Part shown: positions 32,913 through 41,660 of the stretch, piece by piece | How the letters are laid out: each line of letters begins with the position of its first letter | Position numbering within the stretch: position 1 is the first letter of the stretch | Assembly: GCA_022826705.1 (NCBI GenBank) | Contig: JAJDUJ010000011.1 | Coordinates: 62,001-126,000 of the forward strand | Origin: Acidimicrobiia bacterium | Lineage (GTDB): Bacteria; Actinomycetota; Acidimicrobiia; Acidimicrobiales; Bin134 | Direction: 5' to 3' | Length of the DNA stretch: 64,000 nucleotides | The notes under the pieces: model-generated | What the model saw: only the letters and a program-made list of their open reading frames with translations | Told to the model about the DNA's origin: nothing | Databases searched by the model: none | Position numbers and translations under genes: made by a program

Positions 32913-34010
32913 GTGAGTTCCGCTGCGCTGACGTTCGCCCCCGACCGTGCCCTGCCCAACATCGCCTATCGGGATCCTTCGTTCCTCCAGGCCGAGATGG
33001 ACGGCATCTGGCATGGAGATTGGGTGTTCGTCACCACCGAGGATCATGTTGGCGCTCCAGGCGATCAGCTTCCGGTCATCATTGGCAACCAACCTGTCCT
33101 GTTGTGGCGCAATCAACAGGGCGAGCTGGCGGCAATGTCGAATCTCTGCGCTCATCGGGGAACCCAGCTGGTTGATCGGCCGTCAAATGCCAAGCGAATC
33201 CAGTGTCCGTACCATGCCTGGACTTACAACGACGGCGGTCGGCTGTTGTCGGTGCCGTTCGCGCCGAGCAGCGCCATCGACAAGGCCGCACACTGCCTGC
33301 CGAAGTACCGAATCGAGTCTTGGCACGGCTTGGTGTTCGTGAGCCTCAACCCTGACGTGGAGCCGCTCACCGAGCGTTTCGCGGCCATCGAGCCCCACGT
33401 TGTCGCGCACGGGATCGACCAAATGGTCCATCGCTCAGATCAGCAGGACACACAGGAGTGGGAATGCAACTGGAAGCTGGCGATTGTGAACGCAATGGAG
33501 AGCTACCACTTGTTCCAGGTCCACCCCAAGACGCTCGACCCCTTTACGCCGACTAGGGACGCCTACTACATCACTGGCTCGGCCAGGGCGACCGCCACCG
33601 GTGGCAAGGCGGAAAACCAGGACGACTATCTCCTGATCAGCCTGCCGCCCAACTTCGTGGGTGTGTTCAACTCCGGCGGCTTCTACTGGCAGACGGCCCA
33701 CCCGATCGGCGCTGAACGCTGCGCCATCCGCACTGGCGGGGCTGCTGCCTCATCTTCCGGTGCTCGCACCAATGATCGATTCAGGCGCTGGACTAGCCAA
33801 TTGGCCAGTACCGCGGCGGCCTACTCGCTGCCGGACTTCCTGCCCGAGGACAAAGCCATCTGCGAGAGAGGACAGCGTGGTGCCATCGGGGATTTTGAGC
33901 CCGGACGTCTCGTTCCCATTGAGCGGGTAGTGGCCGACTTCGGCCACTACCTCAATTGGCGGATCAACGGCATTGAGCCGCCCGCCGTCCACACCGAGGA
34001 GATCCGGTGA
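32913..34010 (+). CDS. Rieske oxygenase alpha subunit, choline/carnitine/stachydrine type
   Basis: A 365-residue ring-hydroxylating-type oxygenase: Rieske motif C-x-H-x16-C-x2-H (CAHRGT ... CPYHAW) near residues 80-100, and mononuclear iron ligands in NAMESYHLFQVH. The opening LPNIAYRDPSFLQAEMDGIWHGDWVFV is typical of the betaine/carnitine/stachydrine monooxygenase group rather than of the PaO group, so this gene is not a paralogue of the one at 13167. GTG 32913 gives the family N-terminus. It overlaps the next gene at GTGA and is divergent from the PaaX-like regulator. No reductase is adjacent. Confidence 0.85.
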   Translation: MSSAALTFAPDRALPNIAYRDPSFLQAEMDGIWHGDWVFVTTEDHVGAPGDQLPVIIGNQPVLLWRNQQGELAAMSNLCAHRGTQLVDRPSNAKRIQCPYHAWTYNDGGRLLSVPFAPSSAIDKAAHCLPKYRIESWHGLVFVSLNPDVEPLTERFAAIEPHVVAHGIDQMVHRSDQQDTQEWECNWKLAIVNAMESYHLFQVHPKTLDPFTPTRDAYYITGSARATATGGKAENQDDYLLISLPPNFVGVFNSGGFYWQTAHPIGAERCAIRTGGAAASSSGARTNDRFRRWTSQLASTAAAYSLPDFLPEDKAICERGQRGAIGDFEPGRLVPIERVVADFGHYLNWRINGIEPPAVHTEEIR

Positions 34011-34276
34011 TCCCAAATCCTGCACGACCAACTCAAACCCGATCCTTGCGGTTGTGGCCGACATGGACTGCGGTGGCCGCGGTGTGGGCCTTTTCGCTAT
34101 CCAACCAGATCTGGCTCTTTGCCCTGCTGTTCTTGGCCTGGGCCGCATTCGACATCGTCACCGGCGAGAGCAGCTTCGTCCAGCGCGTCACCCGCCGCGA
34201 GCAACCGGGCACTTATTGGCTGGTGGTCTTCACCTGGGTCGTGCTGTCAGTTTTGTGGCTCGTCTATCCGGGATAG
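34007..34276 (+). CDS. Small two-TM membrane protein coupled to Rieske oxygenase
   Basis: An 89-residue protein with two hydrophobic segments (about residues 20-50 and 70-86) and a basic loop between them. It starts with GTG in a 4-base overlap with the oxygenase stop, so it is coexpressed with it. A role in anchoring or in electron delivery is possible, but it has no Cys or His cluster that would bind a redox cofactor. Family not recognised. Confidence 0.65.
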   Translation: MIPNPARPTQTRSLRLWPTWTAVAAVWAFSLSNQIWLFALLFLAWAAFDIVTGESSFVQRVTRREQPGTYWLVVFTWVVLSVLWLVYPG

Positions 34277-34277
34277 G

Positions 34278-35459
34278 TCAGGCGCTGAGTTCGGCGAGAA
34301 GGGCGGTGGCCAGGGTCCGGTAGTGGGATTCCTCGTTGTAGAGGTGGGCGGAGATACGCAGCAGGCGCTCGGGCGGATCGGGCCAGGCAAACACTGGTAC
34401 CAGGATGTTGTGCCTGTCGGCCAGCGCGTCCATGAGGGGGTCGAATATCTCTGATCCTGAATGGTCGGCGGGCGGGACCGGCACCGATGCGATGGACCCG
34501 ATCATGTCCTCTGGAGCTGGCGGATCGATCCCCAAGGCGTCGAGCAGGATTTCCCGACCAGCCAGGCACAGCTCCCGAATGGCCTTCCGGACCCCGGGCC
34601 AGCCATCGGGGTGCATGGCGGCCACCGCGTCCAGGGCGTCGGGCACCGTGAGCCAGGGGCTGGGATCCTGGGTTCCCGTCCAGTCGAACTGGGCATGGAA
34701 GTCGCTGCTGCTCGATGGCCAGCCGCCGTTGTAGCCGTGGCTGATCACCGGGGGATACACCCCCTCTCGGCGGTCCTCCCGAACCCAGAGCAACGCCGCG
34801 CCTTTGGCCGCGCACATCCACTTGTGGCAGTTGGCGGTCACATAGGAGACGCCGAGAGCAGAAACGTCGAAGTCGATCATGCCGGGGCCGTGGGCGGCGT
34901 CAACCAGCACCGCCACATCGGGCTCTAAGGCGGAGGCGAGCTCGGCGACCGGCATGACCAGCCCCGTTGCCGAGGTCACCGCGTCGATCATCAGGACGCG
35001 GGTGCGATCGGTGACCGCCCCAAGCACAGCATCGACGATCTGCTGCGAAGACTCCAGCGGAAATGGCGCCCGGGCGGTGACCACTTGGGCACCGGTCCTC
35101 TCCGCCGAGACCACCGCCGCGTTCACGCAGGCGTTGTACTCATGGTCGGTGATGAGGATCTCATCGCCGGGCGTGAGGCTCGGCTCCAGCGACCGCATCA
35201 CCGCGTTCACGCCGGTGGTGGCGTTGTTCACGAACACCAGCCCCGCCTCATCGGCCCCCACGAAGTCGGCCACCACCCGGCGGGCGGTATCCAGTTCATG
35301 CTGGTACTCATCGCCGACGAAATACCTGGTGGGGTTGGCCTCCATGCGCCGCCGCACCCGCTCCTGCGCTTCCAGCACATAAGCCGGCGTCGCCCCAAAC
35401 GACCCGTGGTTGAGATGCAGCACCCCGTCTTCAAGCAGCCACGGACTCACAGAAACCAC
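34278..35459 (-). CDS. Class V aminotransferase, isopenicillin-N epimerase/cysteine desulfurase-like
   Basis: A 393-residue PLP enzyme of the class V fold: LNHGSFGATP start, FVNNATTGVNAVMRS, ITDHEYNA, VLVDAAHGPG with the PLP-binding Asp-His, and the Schiff-base Lys in TANCHKWMCAAKG. Closest by feel to isopenicillin N epimerase-like and ergothioneine/selenocysteine-lyase-like proteins. Start GTG 35459 (or GTG 35450). Ends one base from the convergent small membrane gene. Substrate unknown. Confidence 0.85.
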   Translation of the reverse strand: MVSVSPWLLEDGVLHLNHGSFGATPAYVLEAQERVRRRMEANPTRYFVGDEYQHELDTARRVVADFVGADEAGLVFVNNATTGVNAVMRSLEPSLTPGDEILITDHEYNACVNAAVVSAERTGAQVVTARAPFPLESSQQIVDAVLGAVTDRTRVLMIDAVTSATGLVMPVAELASALEPDVAVLVDAAHGPGMIDFDVSALGVSYVTANCHKWMCAAKGAALLWVREDRREGVYPPVISHGYNGGWPSSSSDFHAQFDWTGTQDPSPWLTVPDALDAVAAMHPDGWPGVRKAIRELCLAGREILLDALGIDPPAPEDMIGSIASVPVPPADHSGSEIFDPLMDALADRHNILVPVFAWPDPPERLLRISAHLYNEESHYRTLATALLAELSA

Positions 35460-35552
35460 CGCCGAACCCTACAACGGCGCTCGACGCAGCTATCCGGCAT
35501 TTGCGCAGCCCGCACTCGCCCGTATCATGCGGCATCGACAGGAGGCGACGAC

Positions 35553-36350
35553 ATGTCTGATACGAACCTGGCCGTCGGCAGCCAGATCCATCTCGGTCAC
35601 TCGATGATCACCTTCATCGAGCCGCACCGCGGCGAAGGGCTGCACGAGTACAACCGCTGGTACGAGCACGACCACGCCTATGCCGCCATGTTGGCCGCGC
35701 CGGGCTGCTTCGCCTACCGGCGCTACGTGGCCCCGAGGCGGCTGAAGAACCTGCGCTTCCCCGCCGATGGAGCGGTGGCCGACCCGGTGGACAACGGCTC
35801 ATTCATCGCCCTGTACTGGATGGAGGAGGGGCGCGACACCGACACCTTCGGCTACTCGTTCTCGGTCGGCCCCGACTTGTTCGCCGCAGGCCGGATGAAC
35901 CCCAACCGCGACCACGTGAGCACCGCTGCCTACGACCTGGCCGGATCGGCAGGCCGAGGACCGGCCCCGGTCCCCCCTGAGATCGCCCTCGACCACCCCT
36001 ACGCCGGCCTAGTGGTGGCCTGGATCAGAGGCGACAGCACCGAATCGGTGCTTGCTGCCGCCTCAGCTCTGCGGGCCGAACGCGACCCGGAGCTCCTGGC
36101 CGAAGGCAGCCCCATCGGCCAGATCATCGACTTCGTGCAGGTGGCCAAAGAGGGCGGCCTCCCGCCCCTCACCGGTGAACACCCCGAAGTCCTCCGCCTC
36201 TACTTCTGCGACCAAGACCCCGAACACTGCTGGGACGCCTTCGCCACCCTCGCCGACGACGTCGCCGCCCAAGGCGCCCGCCTAGAACTAGCCGCCCCCT
36301 TCATCCCCACCATCCCCGGCACCACCCGCTACCTAGACGAACTCTGGTAA
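35553..36350 (+). CDS. EthD-like/dimeric alpha-beta barrel protein, unknown function
   Basis: A 265-residue protein that begins after a GGAGG ribosome site at 35541. The N-terminal part has HEYNRWYEHDHAYAAMLAAPG, the 'W-y-x-x-x-H' pattern of ferredoxin-like EthD/stress-response barrels, followed by a CFAYRRYVAP strand. A second similar half (about residues 145-250) ends with TTRYLDELW. Such folds act as small oxygenases, decarboxylases or ligand binders. No metal motif is certain and no operon partner is visible; it converges with the hydrolase at 36356. Confidence 0.6.
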   Translation: MSDTNLAVGSQIHLGHSMITFIEPHRGEGLHEYNRWYEHDHAYAAMLAAPGCFAYRRYVAPRRLKNLRFPADGAVADPVDNGSFIALYWMEEGRDTDTFGYSFSVGPDLFAAGRMNPNRDHVSTAAYDLAGSAGRGPAPVPPEIALDHPYAGLVVAWIRGDSTESVLAAASALRAERDPELLAEGSPIGQIIDFVQVAKEGGLPPLTGEHPEVLRLYFCDQDPEHCWDAFATLADDVAAQGARLELAAPFIPTIPGTTRYLDELW

Positions 36351-36355
36351 CTGGC

Positions 36356-37327
36356 CTAGGGCGCGCTGCGGGCCATGACTGTGGTCCAGAAGGTCATCAT
36401 GTCTTCGACGAATGCGGGGGCGAGGTCGGGGGTTCCGGCTATGTGGGCGCCGCGGGTGGCGAAGCCGGCTTTGGCGGCGTAGAGGAAGCCGTCGAGATCT
36501 ACTAGGGCTGGGTCGGGCTGGTCGGAGGTGGGGAGGATGAAGGCGCCGTCGTCGGCGATGTAGACGGAGGGCGCATTGGGGGCCACTGCGGCATCGGGTA
36601 TGTGTTCGAGGGGGGTGGTGCGGTCGAAGCTGTGGTGGGCGCCGGCCACGATCCTCACGCTGGCGTCGCCGCCAGCGATCCGGATGGCGTGGATGTGGGA
36701 TTGGACCTGGGTGGGTGAGCACCAGTCGTCAAGGTCACCGATGATCGCCCTGACCCGAGTGCTGCCTAGGGCGGGATTGAGGAACTGGTGGCCGCACCAG
36801 GGGTAGGCGGCGTATACACCGGCGAGCTTCGGGGCGGCAGATGCCGAGGCCAGATGCACTGAGGCGGCGCTCAGCACCGCGGAGCCGCCGCGGCTGTGGC
36901 CTTGCGCTCCGATTCGCGAGGCGTCGATTTCGGGTCGGGTCGCCAGAAACTCAGCACTGGCCAAAACATCCCAGGCGCTGGCCGCAAAGGAGTACTGGAC
37001 CTGATTGTCCACGGTGGAAACGACGCCCCGAGGGCCAAAGGGGTCAATGGCGCATGCTGCGATTCCAGCATCAGTGATCGTCGCCGCGTGGGACAGGTGA
37101 TGCGACTGAAGGCCCAGGCTGCCGGGAACAACGATCACCACCGGCAATGGCCCAGCCCCATCGGGCACAAAGAGCTTGGCCCACAAGTCAAGGCGCGGCA
37201 TCGTCGCCGTGTCGGAAATGGCCTGATAGAAGTTCTTGGGATTGGCCGACGGAATAGTCAGCGCTTCACCCGCCAGCCCATTTTCTAAGCAGAAGTCGTC
37301 GTCATAGACAGCCCCGTTATCGTCCAC
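36356..37327 (-). CDS. Alpha/beta hydrolase, dienelactone hydrolase-like
   Basis: A 323-residue hydrolase: VVIVVPGSLGLQ oxyanion strand, GAQGHSRGGSAVL nucleophile elbow with Ser, GDLDDW acid, and VAGAHHSFDR catalytic His. No signal peptide. The fold fits dienelactone hydrolase or acyl-peptide esterases. GTG 37327 is the start. It is not adjacent to other aromatic pathway genes, so the substrate cannot be inferred. Confidence 0.8.
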   Translation of the reverse strand: MDDNGAVYDDDFCLENGLAGEALTIPSANPKNFYQAISDTATMPRLDLWAKLFVPDGAGPLPVVIVVPGSLGLQSHHLSHAATITDAGIAACAIDPFGPRGVVSTVDNQVQYSFAASAWDVLASAEFLATRPEIDASRIGAQGHSRGGSAVLSAASVHLASASAAPKLAGVYAAYPWCGHQFLNPALGSTRVRAIIGDLDDWCSPTQVQSHIHAIRIAGGDASVRIVAGAHHSFDRTTPLEHIPDAAVAPNAPSVYIADDGAFILPTSDQPDPALVDLDGFLYAAKAGFATRGAHIAGTPDLAPAFVEDMMTFWTTVMARSAP

Positions 37328-37440
37328 CGAGTCACCTTAGTGGCCTCTTGAACACCGCCCCCGGGTGTACAACTGCGATACGGAGGAGGCGACATGACCG
37401 CTCCGGGACAGCCCGGAAAAGGCGGGTCAGGCTCAGATCA

Positions 37441-37872
37441 TCAAGAGAAGCGCTTGACGAGGTTGTCCAGGGTGGTGGCGATGGAGTCTTCGATGAGCTC
37501 GTCTTTGACCATCCTCATGGTGAGGGGCCGGAATCGGATATTTCTGTAGTCAGCCGACTCGGTTACCCGGGTGCCGCCCTCTACGGGCTCCAACTCAAAG
37601 CGCCAGCGGTTCTTGATGAAGTGGCACCAGGCGATGAGCTGGTTCTCCTCGTACTCCACCACCTTGCTGGTCACTCTGTAGGGGAAGCCGTAGGCCTTCA
37701 TACCAATCGTGAATTTCGACCCCAGTCGCATGGACCCCTGACCGGCGATGAGCCTTTGAAGGGTTCCGGAGCCATCAATCTCAACATGGCGAGCCGGGTC
37801 GGCTAGCAAGGCGAAGATCTCCTCTGGAGCAGTTGGAACCACTCGGCTGGCGGTAAAGAGTCGATTGCTCAT
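37441..37872 (-). CDS. SRPBCC/START-like ligand-binding protein
   Basis: A 143-residue helix-grip protein: FTASRVVPTAPEEIFALLADPARHVEIDGSG is the classic polyketide-cyclase/START-like opening, followed by KFTIGMKAYGFPYRVTSKVVEYEEN and a C-terminal helix ending NLVKRFS. Members bind hydrophobic ligands or act as cyclases. Single gene between two convergent or tandem minus-strand genes; role unknown. Confidence 0.82.
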   Translation of the reverse strand: MSNRLFTASRVVPTAPEEIFALLADPARHVEIDGSGTLQRLIAGQGSMRLGSKFTIGMKAYGFPYRVTSKVVEYEENQLIAWCHFIKNRWRFELEPVEGGTRVTESADYRNIRFRPLTMRMVKDELIEDSIATTLDNLVKRFS

Positions 37873-37908
37873 GACAATCGCCCAGCCTACGCGAACTCAG
37901 GATTATGT

Positions 37909-39114
37909 TCACCCGTCCAGGTCTCGGGTGAACAGGCGGTAGGCCAGGTAGTCCACGCTGAGATGTGAATTCGACAGGATGACAATGCCTTCGCCGAGTT
38001 CGACGTCGAAGCCGATGAAGGAGGCATAGCCGCCGGTTGCACCGGGGTGCCCTATGAACTGGCGGTCACCCTCGGTTGCGATCATCCACCCCAGCCCGAT
38101 GTCCATGCCGAGCCGGGGACCATGCCGCTGGGGCAGACGAGCCAACTCCATTGCCTGCTGGAGAGGTGACTCGCTCAGGCCGAGATTGGCTTCGAGGAAA
38201 GTCAGAAGGTCGTTGACTGTAGATCGAAGAGCTCCCGCGCCAGCGAGGGTCGGCACGTCCCAGTTGGCGACGGACCGAAGCCGTCCGTCGTGCCCAGGGG
38301 CGAGGCGCTCGCGGAGTGCCTGCGTCAGCTGGACCGCAGTATCGGACATGTGCAGCGGTTCGAGAATCCGCTCATCGATTAGCGTCTCGAAGTCGGCGTC
38401 CTCCCGTAGGGCGAGAGCATGGCCCAACAGACCGAAACCAATATTCGAATACTCGACTGTGTCGCCGATGTCTCGACCTAACTCGTGGGATGACAAGAAG
38501 GTGTTGAGGTCTTCGACGGTGTAGTCGGCGTAGGGATTGGCCAGATTCGCAGGGTTGAAGTTATCGGGCAGTCGGGGCAGCCCGGAGCTGTGCGTCGCCA
38601 GGTGGCCCAGCGTGATCTCCGTACCATTGCGAGTGGGCATCAGTACCTCGTCGCCGAGCAGGCTCTGCACAGGGGTGTCAAGCCTCAGCTCCCCTCGCGA
38701 GACCAGTTCAGCCAGCACAGTGGACGTGAACACCTTCGTTATCGAGCCAATCTCGAAGACAGTGTCCCCGTCGGGCAGAGTCGCGTCGTCTTCGCTTATG
38801 CGGCCGTACCCGACAACCACACGACCGCTGGCGCTAGTCACACCGACCACGACCCCGACACTCTGCTGTTGCTCGTCTACGAATTCCTCTAGGAGCCTGC
38901 GTATCTGCGGCTCACTCAGCGGCTCAATTTCTGGACCGACGGATGTCTGGGCATTCGGCCGGCTCCGCGTTTCAACGTCCGCCTCGCTGGATGTCTGAGA
39001 GTCCGACCCGTTAGGTGGCTGAAGATCCTGGCCGGGTTCCTTCATCGTGTTCCCGCCCGCGCAGGCAACGCACCACAGCGCCAGTCCAACCCCAACCACA
39101 AGCACCCTTCGCAT
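37909..39114 (-). CDS. Lipoprotein serine hydrolase, class C beta-lactamase-like
   Basis: A 401-residue exported protein. The ATG at 39114 gives MRRVLVVGVGLALW then lipobox CVAC; upstream in-frame ATG was rejected. After an acidic/Gln linker the catalytic domain shows S-x-x-K in GSITKVF, Y-x-N in VEYSNIGFG, and an H-x-G equivalent in FIGHPGATGG. Such proteins are esterases, D-aminopeptidases or peptidoglycan enzymes more often than true beta-lactamases. Stands alone before the genomic island. Confidence 0.85.
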   Translation of the reverse strand: MRRVLVVGVGLALWCVACAGGNTMKEPGQDLQPPNGSDSQTSSEADVETRSRPNAQTSVGPEIEPLSEPQIRRLLEEFVDEQQQSVGVVVGVTSASGRVVVGYGRISEDDATLPDGDTVFEIGSITKVFTSTVLAELVSRGELRLDTPVQSLLGDEVLMPTRNGTEITLGHLATHSSGLPRLPDNFNPANLANPYADYTVEDLNTFLSSHELGRDIGDTVEYSNIGFGLLGHALALREDADFETLIDERILEPLHMSDTAVQLTQALRERLAPGHDGRLRSVANWDVPTLAGAGALRSTVNDLLTFLEANLGLSESPLQQAMELARLPQRHGPRLGMDIGLGWMIATEGDRQFIGHPGATGGYASFIGFDVELGEGIVILSNSHLSVDYLAYRLFTRDLDG

Positions 39115-39276
39115 CGCCAAACACCATGGCATCAGGTGGAGCCAAACCAAAGTCGAATCACGTGTTTCCGAAGGACCCCCCCAGATCACACTGCCTCAGA
39201 AGTCTTGCGCACCTAGACGACCTCCAAGTGAACTATGTCGTCAGCAAATACGATTCAAATGCCCAACAGGGCTTGA

Positions 39277-39322
39277 TGGCGGGGGCGGGACTTGAACCCG
39301 CGACCTTCGGATTCTGAGCCCG
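39277..39322 (-). repeat. tRNA-fMet-like 3' fragment, candidate att site (left end of island)
   Basis: 46 bases that on the minus strand match the anticodon-to-3' end of the intact tRNA-fMet at 47274-47319 at 41 of 46 positions, in the same orientation. The 5' half of a tRNA is absent. Two of the differences are paired in the T stem (A-U becomes G-C), so the fragment once folded. A 3'-half tRNA copy at the far end from an intact tRNA is the normal layout of a tRNA-integrated element. The rest of the 442-base gap 39115-39556 holds no gene I can support. Confidence 0.6.
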
Positions 39323-39556
39323 CCTCCATCTCCAACAGTCCTAGGTGTAGCACCTCAATGCAGGGCAGTGGTCTCTCACAGCCTTCAACCCACTTGACTC
39401 TCGTCATAACCATCATGTAATTTCACTACTGGTCTGCTGCAAGCCAGTCCTCTCTCTCTTCAGCTCTCCGCCAGGTCACCTGGAGGGGAGGGGGTTCGGA
39501 CGAGCGCCAGGCCAACCAGAACCCGTGGCCACGGCCACCGCTTTCAGGAGGCAACC

Positions 39557-41554
39557 ATGTCATTTGACTTTGAAAACGCTGATTTTGTGGCGGACAAGCT
39601 TGAAGCAGAGCTTCTTCCACATCAGGAGATCCGCGAGGCGTTTCACAATGAGCTTGAGGCCGTCGTTCGACGAGCGGCTGAGAAGCTAGCCATCGATGAG
39701 CCATACCAACCATGGATTCGAGTTGGTATTGATTGGACACACATTGACGCCGAGATTGGCTCCGGCGACGAACCGGTGTGGCGCCTTTCCGTACTCGGTA
39801 ATGGCGACGGCATGACCCGTGAAGAGCTGCAACGGTATGCAAAGACACTCGCCGTGTCCGGAGCCAACAACAACCAGAGCAAAGGTGGGAACCAGGGGAT
39901 GGGGCTCAAGATCTCTGGGCCCACTCGTCATCCAGCTGGTGTTTCCGTCCGGACTTTGAGAAATGGTGAGGCGACTATGTGCCTGCTCGGCCGCGACCCA
40001 AAGACTGGGTATGACTTTCTCCCTATTGGGCACCATGGCGAGCGCACCATTGATATTTCATCTCAAATGGAGAAGATGTTTCCCAAAGAGATAACCGAGG
40101 TGGGTTCAGGCACCATTGTCACATTTCACGGTATCGACGGCACAGAGCACACATTGCTTGGACAGCCATCCAACTGGATTGAGAAATATCTAAATACTCG
40201 CTATGGGGTCCTCGACACCAATATTGACATCAAGGTAGACGTGCCAGTTGGTCAGGGGCGAAACAACGTCGTGACTAACTCAGCAATGAACCAGGACATG
40301 ATCTCGAATCGGCATCAGGACCCAGACACCATGTACTTCAAGCCTTCTGCTGTGGTTGGGACGTGTGAAGTTTGGAGCGACGCAGCCGAGTGGTACCGAG
40401 AGCAGAGCAATCTCGCTTATGAAACTCACTCGCATGTGCATTGCCCAGGTGATCCTGAGGCAGGTATTCCTCCTGCAAGAGTACACTTCTGGTGTTTCTC
40501 TTCTGAGCCTAAGGGTCGTGATGTAACCAGCAGAACTGCAGGGCCAGGACGCATCGCTGTGATATTCCAGGGCGAACTACATGACTGGCGTGAGGGTATC
40601 GGAGCAAATGGCCTCTTTGCGCGTTTTGGGATCGTTTTCGGCAAGAGCCGAGTCTCACTAATCATTGAGCCGATCGGCGGATACGACGAGGTCGATTCAG
40701 ACTTCGCGCGAGCCCACGTAATGCTGTCAAAGTCCAAGTTGCCGGTCATGGAGCACGACCTCGCACTCGAAACCTGGGCATCCCAGTTCAAGGAAGCAAT
40801 GCCCGAAGCGATCAAGGCAGCAATTAGCGAAGCACGACAAGAGTCACTTGGCGACCACAACGTTACGTCCGAGGTGCTGAAGCGGATTTCAGAAATGCTC
40901 AAACGCCTCCGTCCACAGCACTACAGGCGTCAATCTGGCGGCGCTTCTCGTGCATCAGGCCAAGTGCTTGCAGCAGGCCGAGGCCAAGCCCTAGGCCTCG
41001 GTACCACACCCCCCTCTCCGAGAGGGCCATCAACAGGCTCGGGTAGTGACCCACTACTCGGCCTCCTGGATGATGCAGGTGAAGACGCTCAAGCTGCTAA
41101 GAGCCCTCTTCCTCTCATACACGCAGAGTGGAAAACTGAAGAATGGATCAACTCCCAAGCCGTTGTGGGTGACAATAATGTGACTGATCGCGCGGCAGCC
41201 CTAATCGGCGAAAGCGCTTCTAAAGCTGACCTACTTGCCCTGAACAGTGACTTCAGGGGCTTCACGCGGTTCGTGGAGGAATTGGACAAGGAAATCAACC
41301 CCTCAGGGGACCCTGACATCTCGAGCTTCCTTCTCAACAAGTGTCAGGAGTACACGCTGCAAAAGATGCTTGAGGCAGTACTCGGAGTGCGTCAACTGGA
41401 AAACGGCAACCAGTGGATGGCAAACGAAATCGCAAATGCGCTCGACCCCACAGCCTTGACCACGGCATTTATGGCCGACCGGTACTATACATGGCAGACG
41501 GTCAAACGAGTTGTGAGTTCTAGAGCCTCCCAACTGACTGCTGCTGCAAGCTAG
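39557..41554 (+). CDS. MutL/MORC-like GHKL ATPase of a restriction-modification system
   Basis: A 665-residue protein. The N-terminal GHKL ATPase has the N box around residues 23-40, a G1-type GNGDGM (81-86, replacing the usual D-x-G-x-G with N/D) and a G2-type GGNQGMGLK (110-118). A transducer-like region continues to about 440; residues about 470-505 are a low-complexity Gly/Ser/Pro/Arg linker; the last 150 residues are helical. A strong AGGAGG lies 5 bases before the ATG. GHKL ATPases of the MutL/MORC group in restriction operons have been described. It is followed by a cytosine methyltransferase and a nuclease-like gene. Codon use is visibly more AT-rich than outside the island. Confidence 0.75.
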   Translation: MSFDFENADFVADKLEAELLPHQEIREAFHNELEAVVRRAAEKLAIDEPYQPWIRVGIDWTHIDAEIGSGDEPVWRLSVLGNGDGMTREELQRYAKTLAVSGANNNQSKGGNQGMGLKISGPTRHPAGVSVRTLRNGEATMCLLGRDPKTGYDFLPIGHHGERTIDISSQMEKMFPKEITEVGSGTIVTFHGIDGTEHTLLGQPSNWIEKYLNTRYGVLDTNIDIKVDVPVGQGRNNVVTNSAMNQDMISNRHQDPDTMYFKPSAVVGTCEVWSDAAEWYREQSNLAYETHSHVHCPGDPEAGIPPARVHFWCFSSEPKGRDVTSRTAGPGRIAVIFQGELHDWREGIGANGLFARFGIVFGKSRVSLIIEPIGGYDEVDSDFARAHVMLSKSKLPVMEHDLALETWASQFKEAMPEAIKAAISEARQESLGDHNVTSEVLKRISEMLKRLRPQHYRRQSGGASRASGQVLAAGRGQALGLGTTPPSPRGPSTGSGSDPLLGLLDDAGEDAQAAKSPLPLIHAEWKTEEWINSQAVVGDNNVTDRAAALIGESASKADLLALNSDFRGFTRFVEELDKEINPSGDPDISSFLLNKCQEYTLQKMLEAVLGVRQLENGNQWMANEIANALDPTALTTAFMADRYYTWQTVKRVVSSRASQLTAAAS

Positions 41555-41660
41555 CTTGGGGCCGTAGCAGAAGCGCCTAGGCCAGCAGGGGAGCCCCCTC
41601 GCTTTCTCCACTACGTCGACCCACTCACAAGATGTCGCTGCTCGTTTGTACCCTCGCTGG

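Noticed and set aside
32913..34010. Second PaO-like oxygenase for the tetrapyrrole cluster
   Set aside because: Its start and iron motif (ESYHLFQVH) fit the betaine/carnitine group, it lies 18 kb away, and it is next to a PaaX gene without the IclR operator.
37394..37540. Short frame after a GGAGGAGGCGAC ribosome site (48 codons)
   Set aside because: The ribosome-site match is good, but the frame runs antisense into the SRPBCC gene and has no recognisable product; it may be the remnant of a lost gene.
37909..39114. Beta-lactam resistance gene
   Set aside because: The S-x-x-K/Y-x-N fold is shared with many esterases and peptidases; nothing specific for beta-lactam hydrolysis is visible.
39015..39317. 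100-codon plus-strand frame ending GAGLEPATFGF
   Set aside because: That ending is simply the plus-strand translation of the tRNA-like fragment; most of the frame is antisense to the beta-lactamase-like gene.
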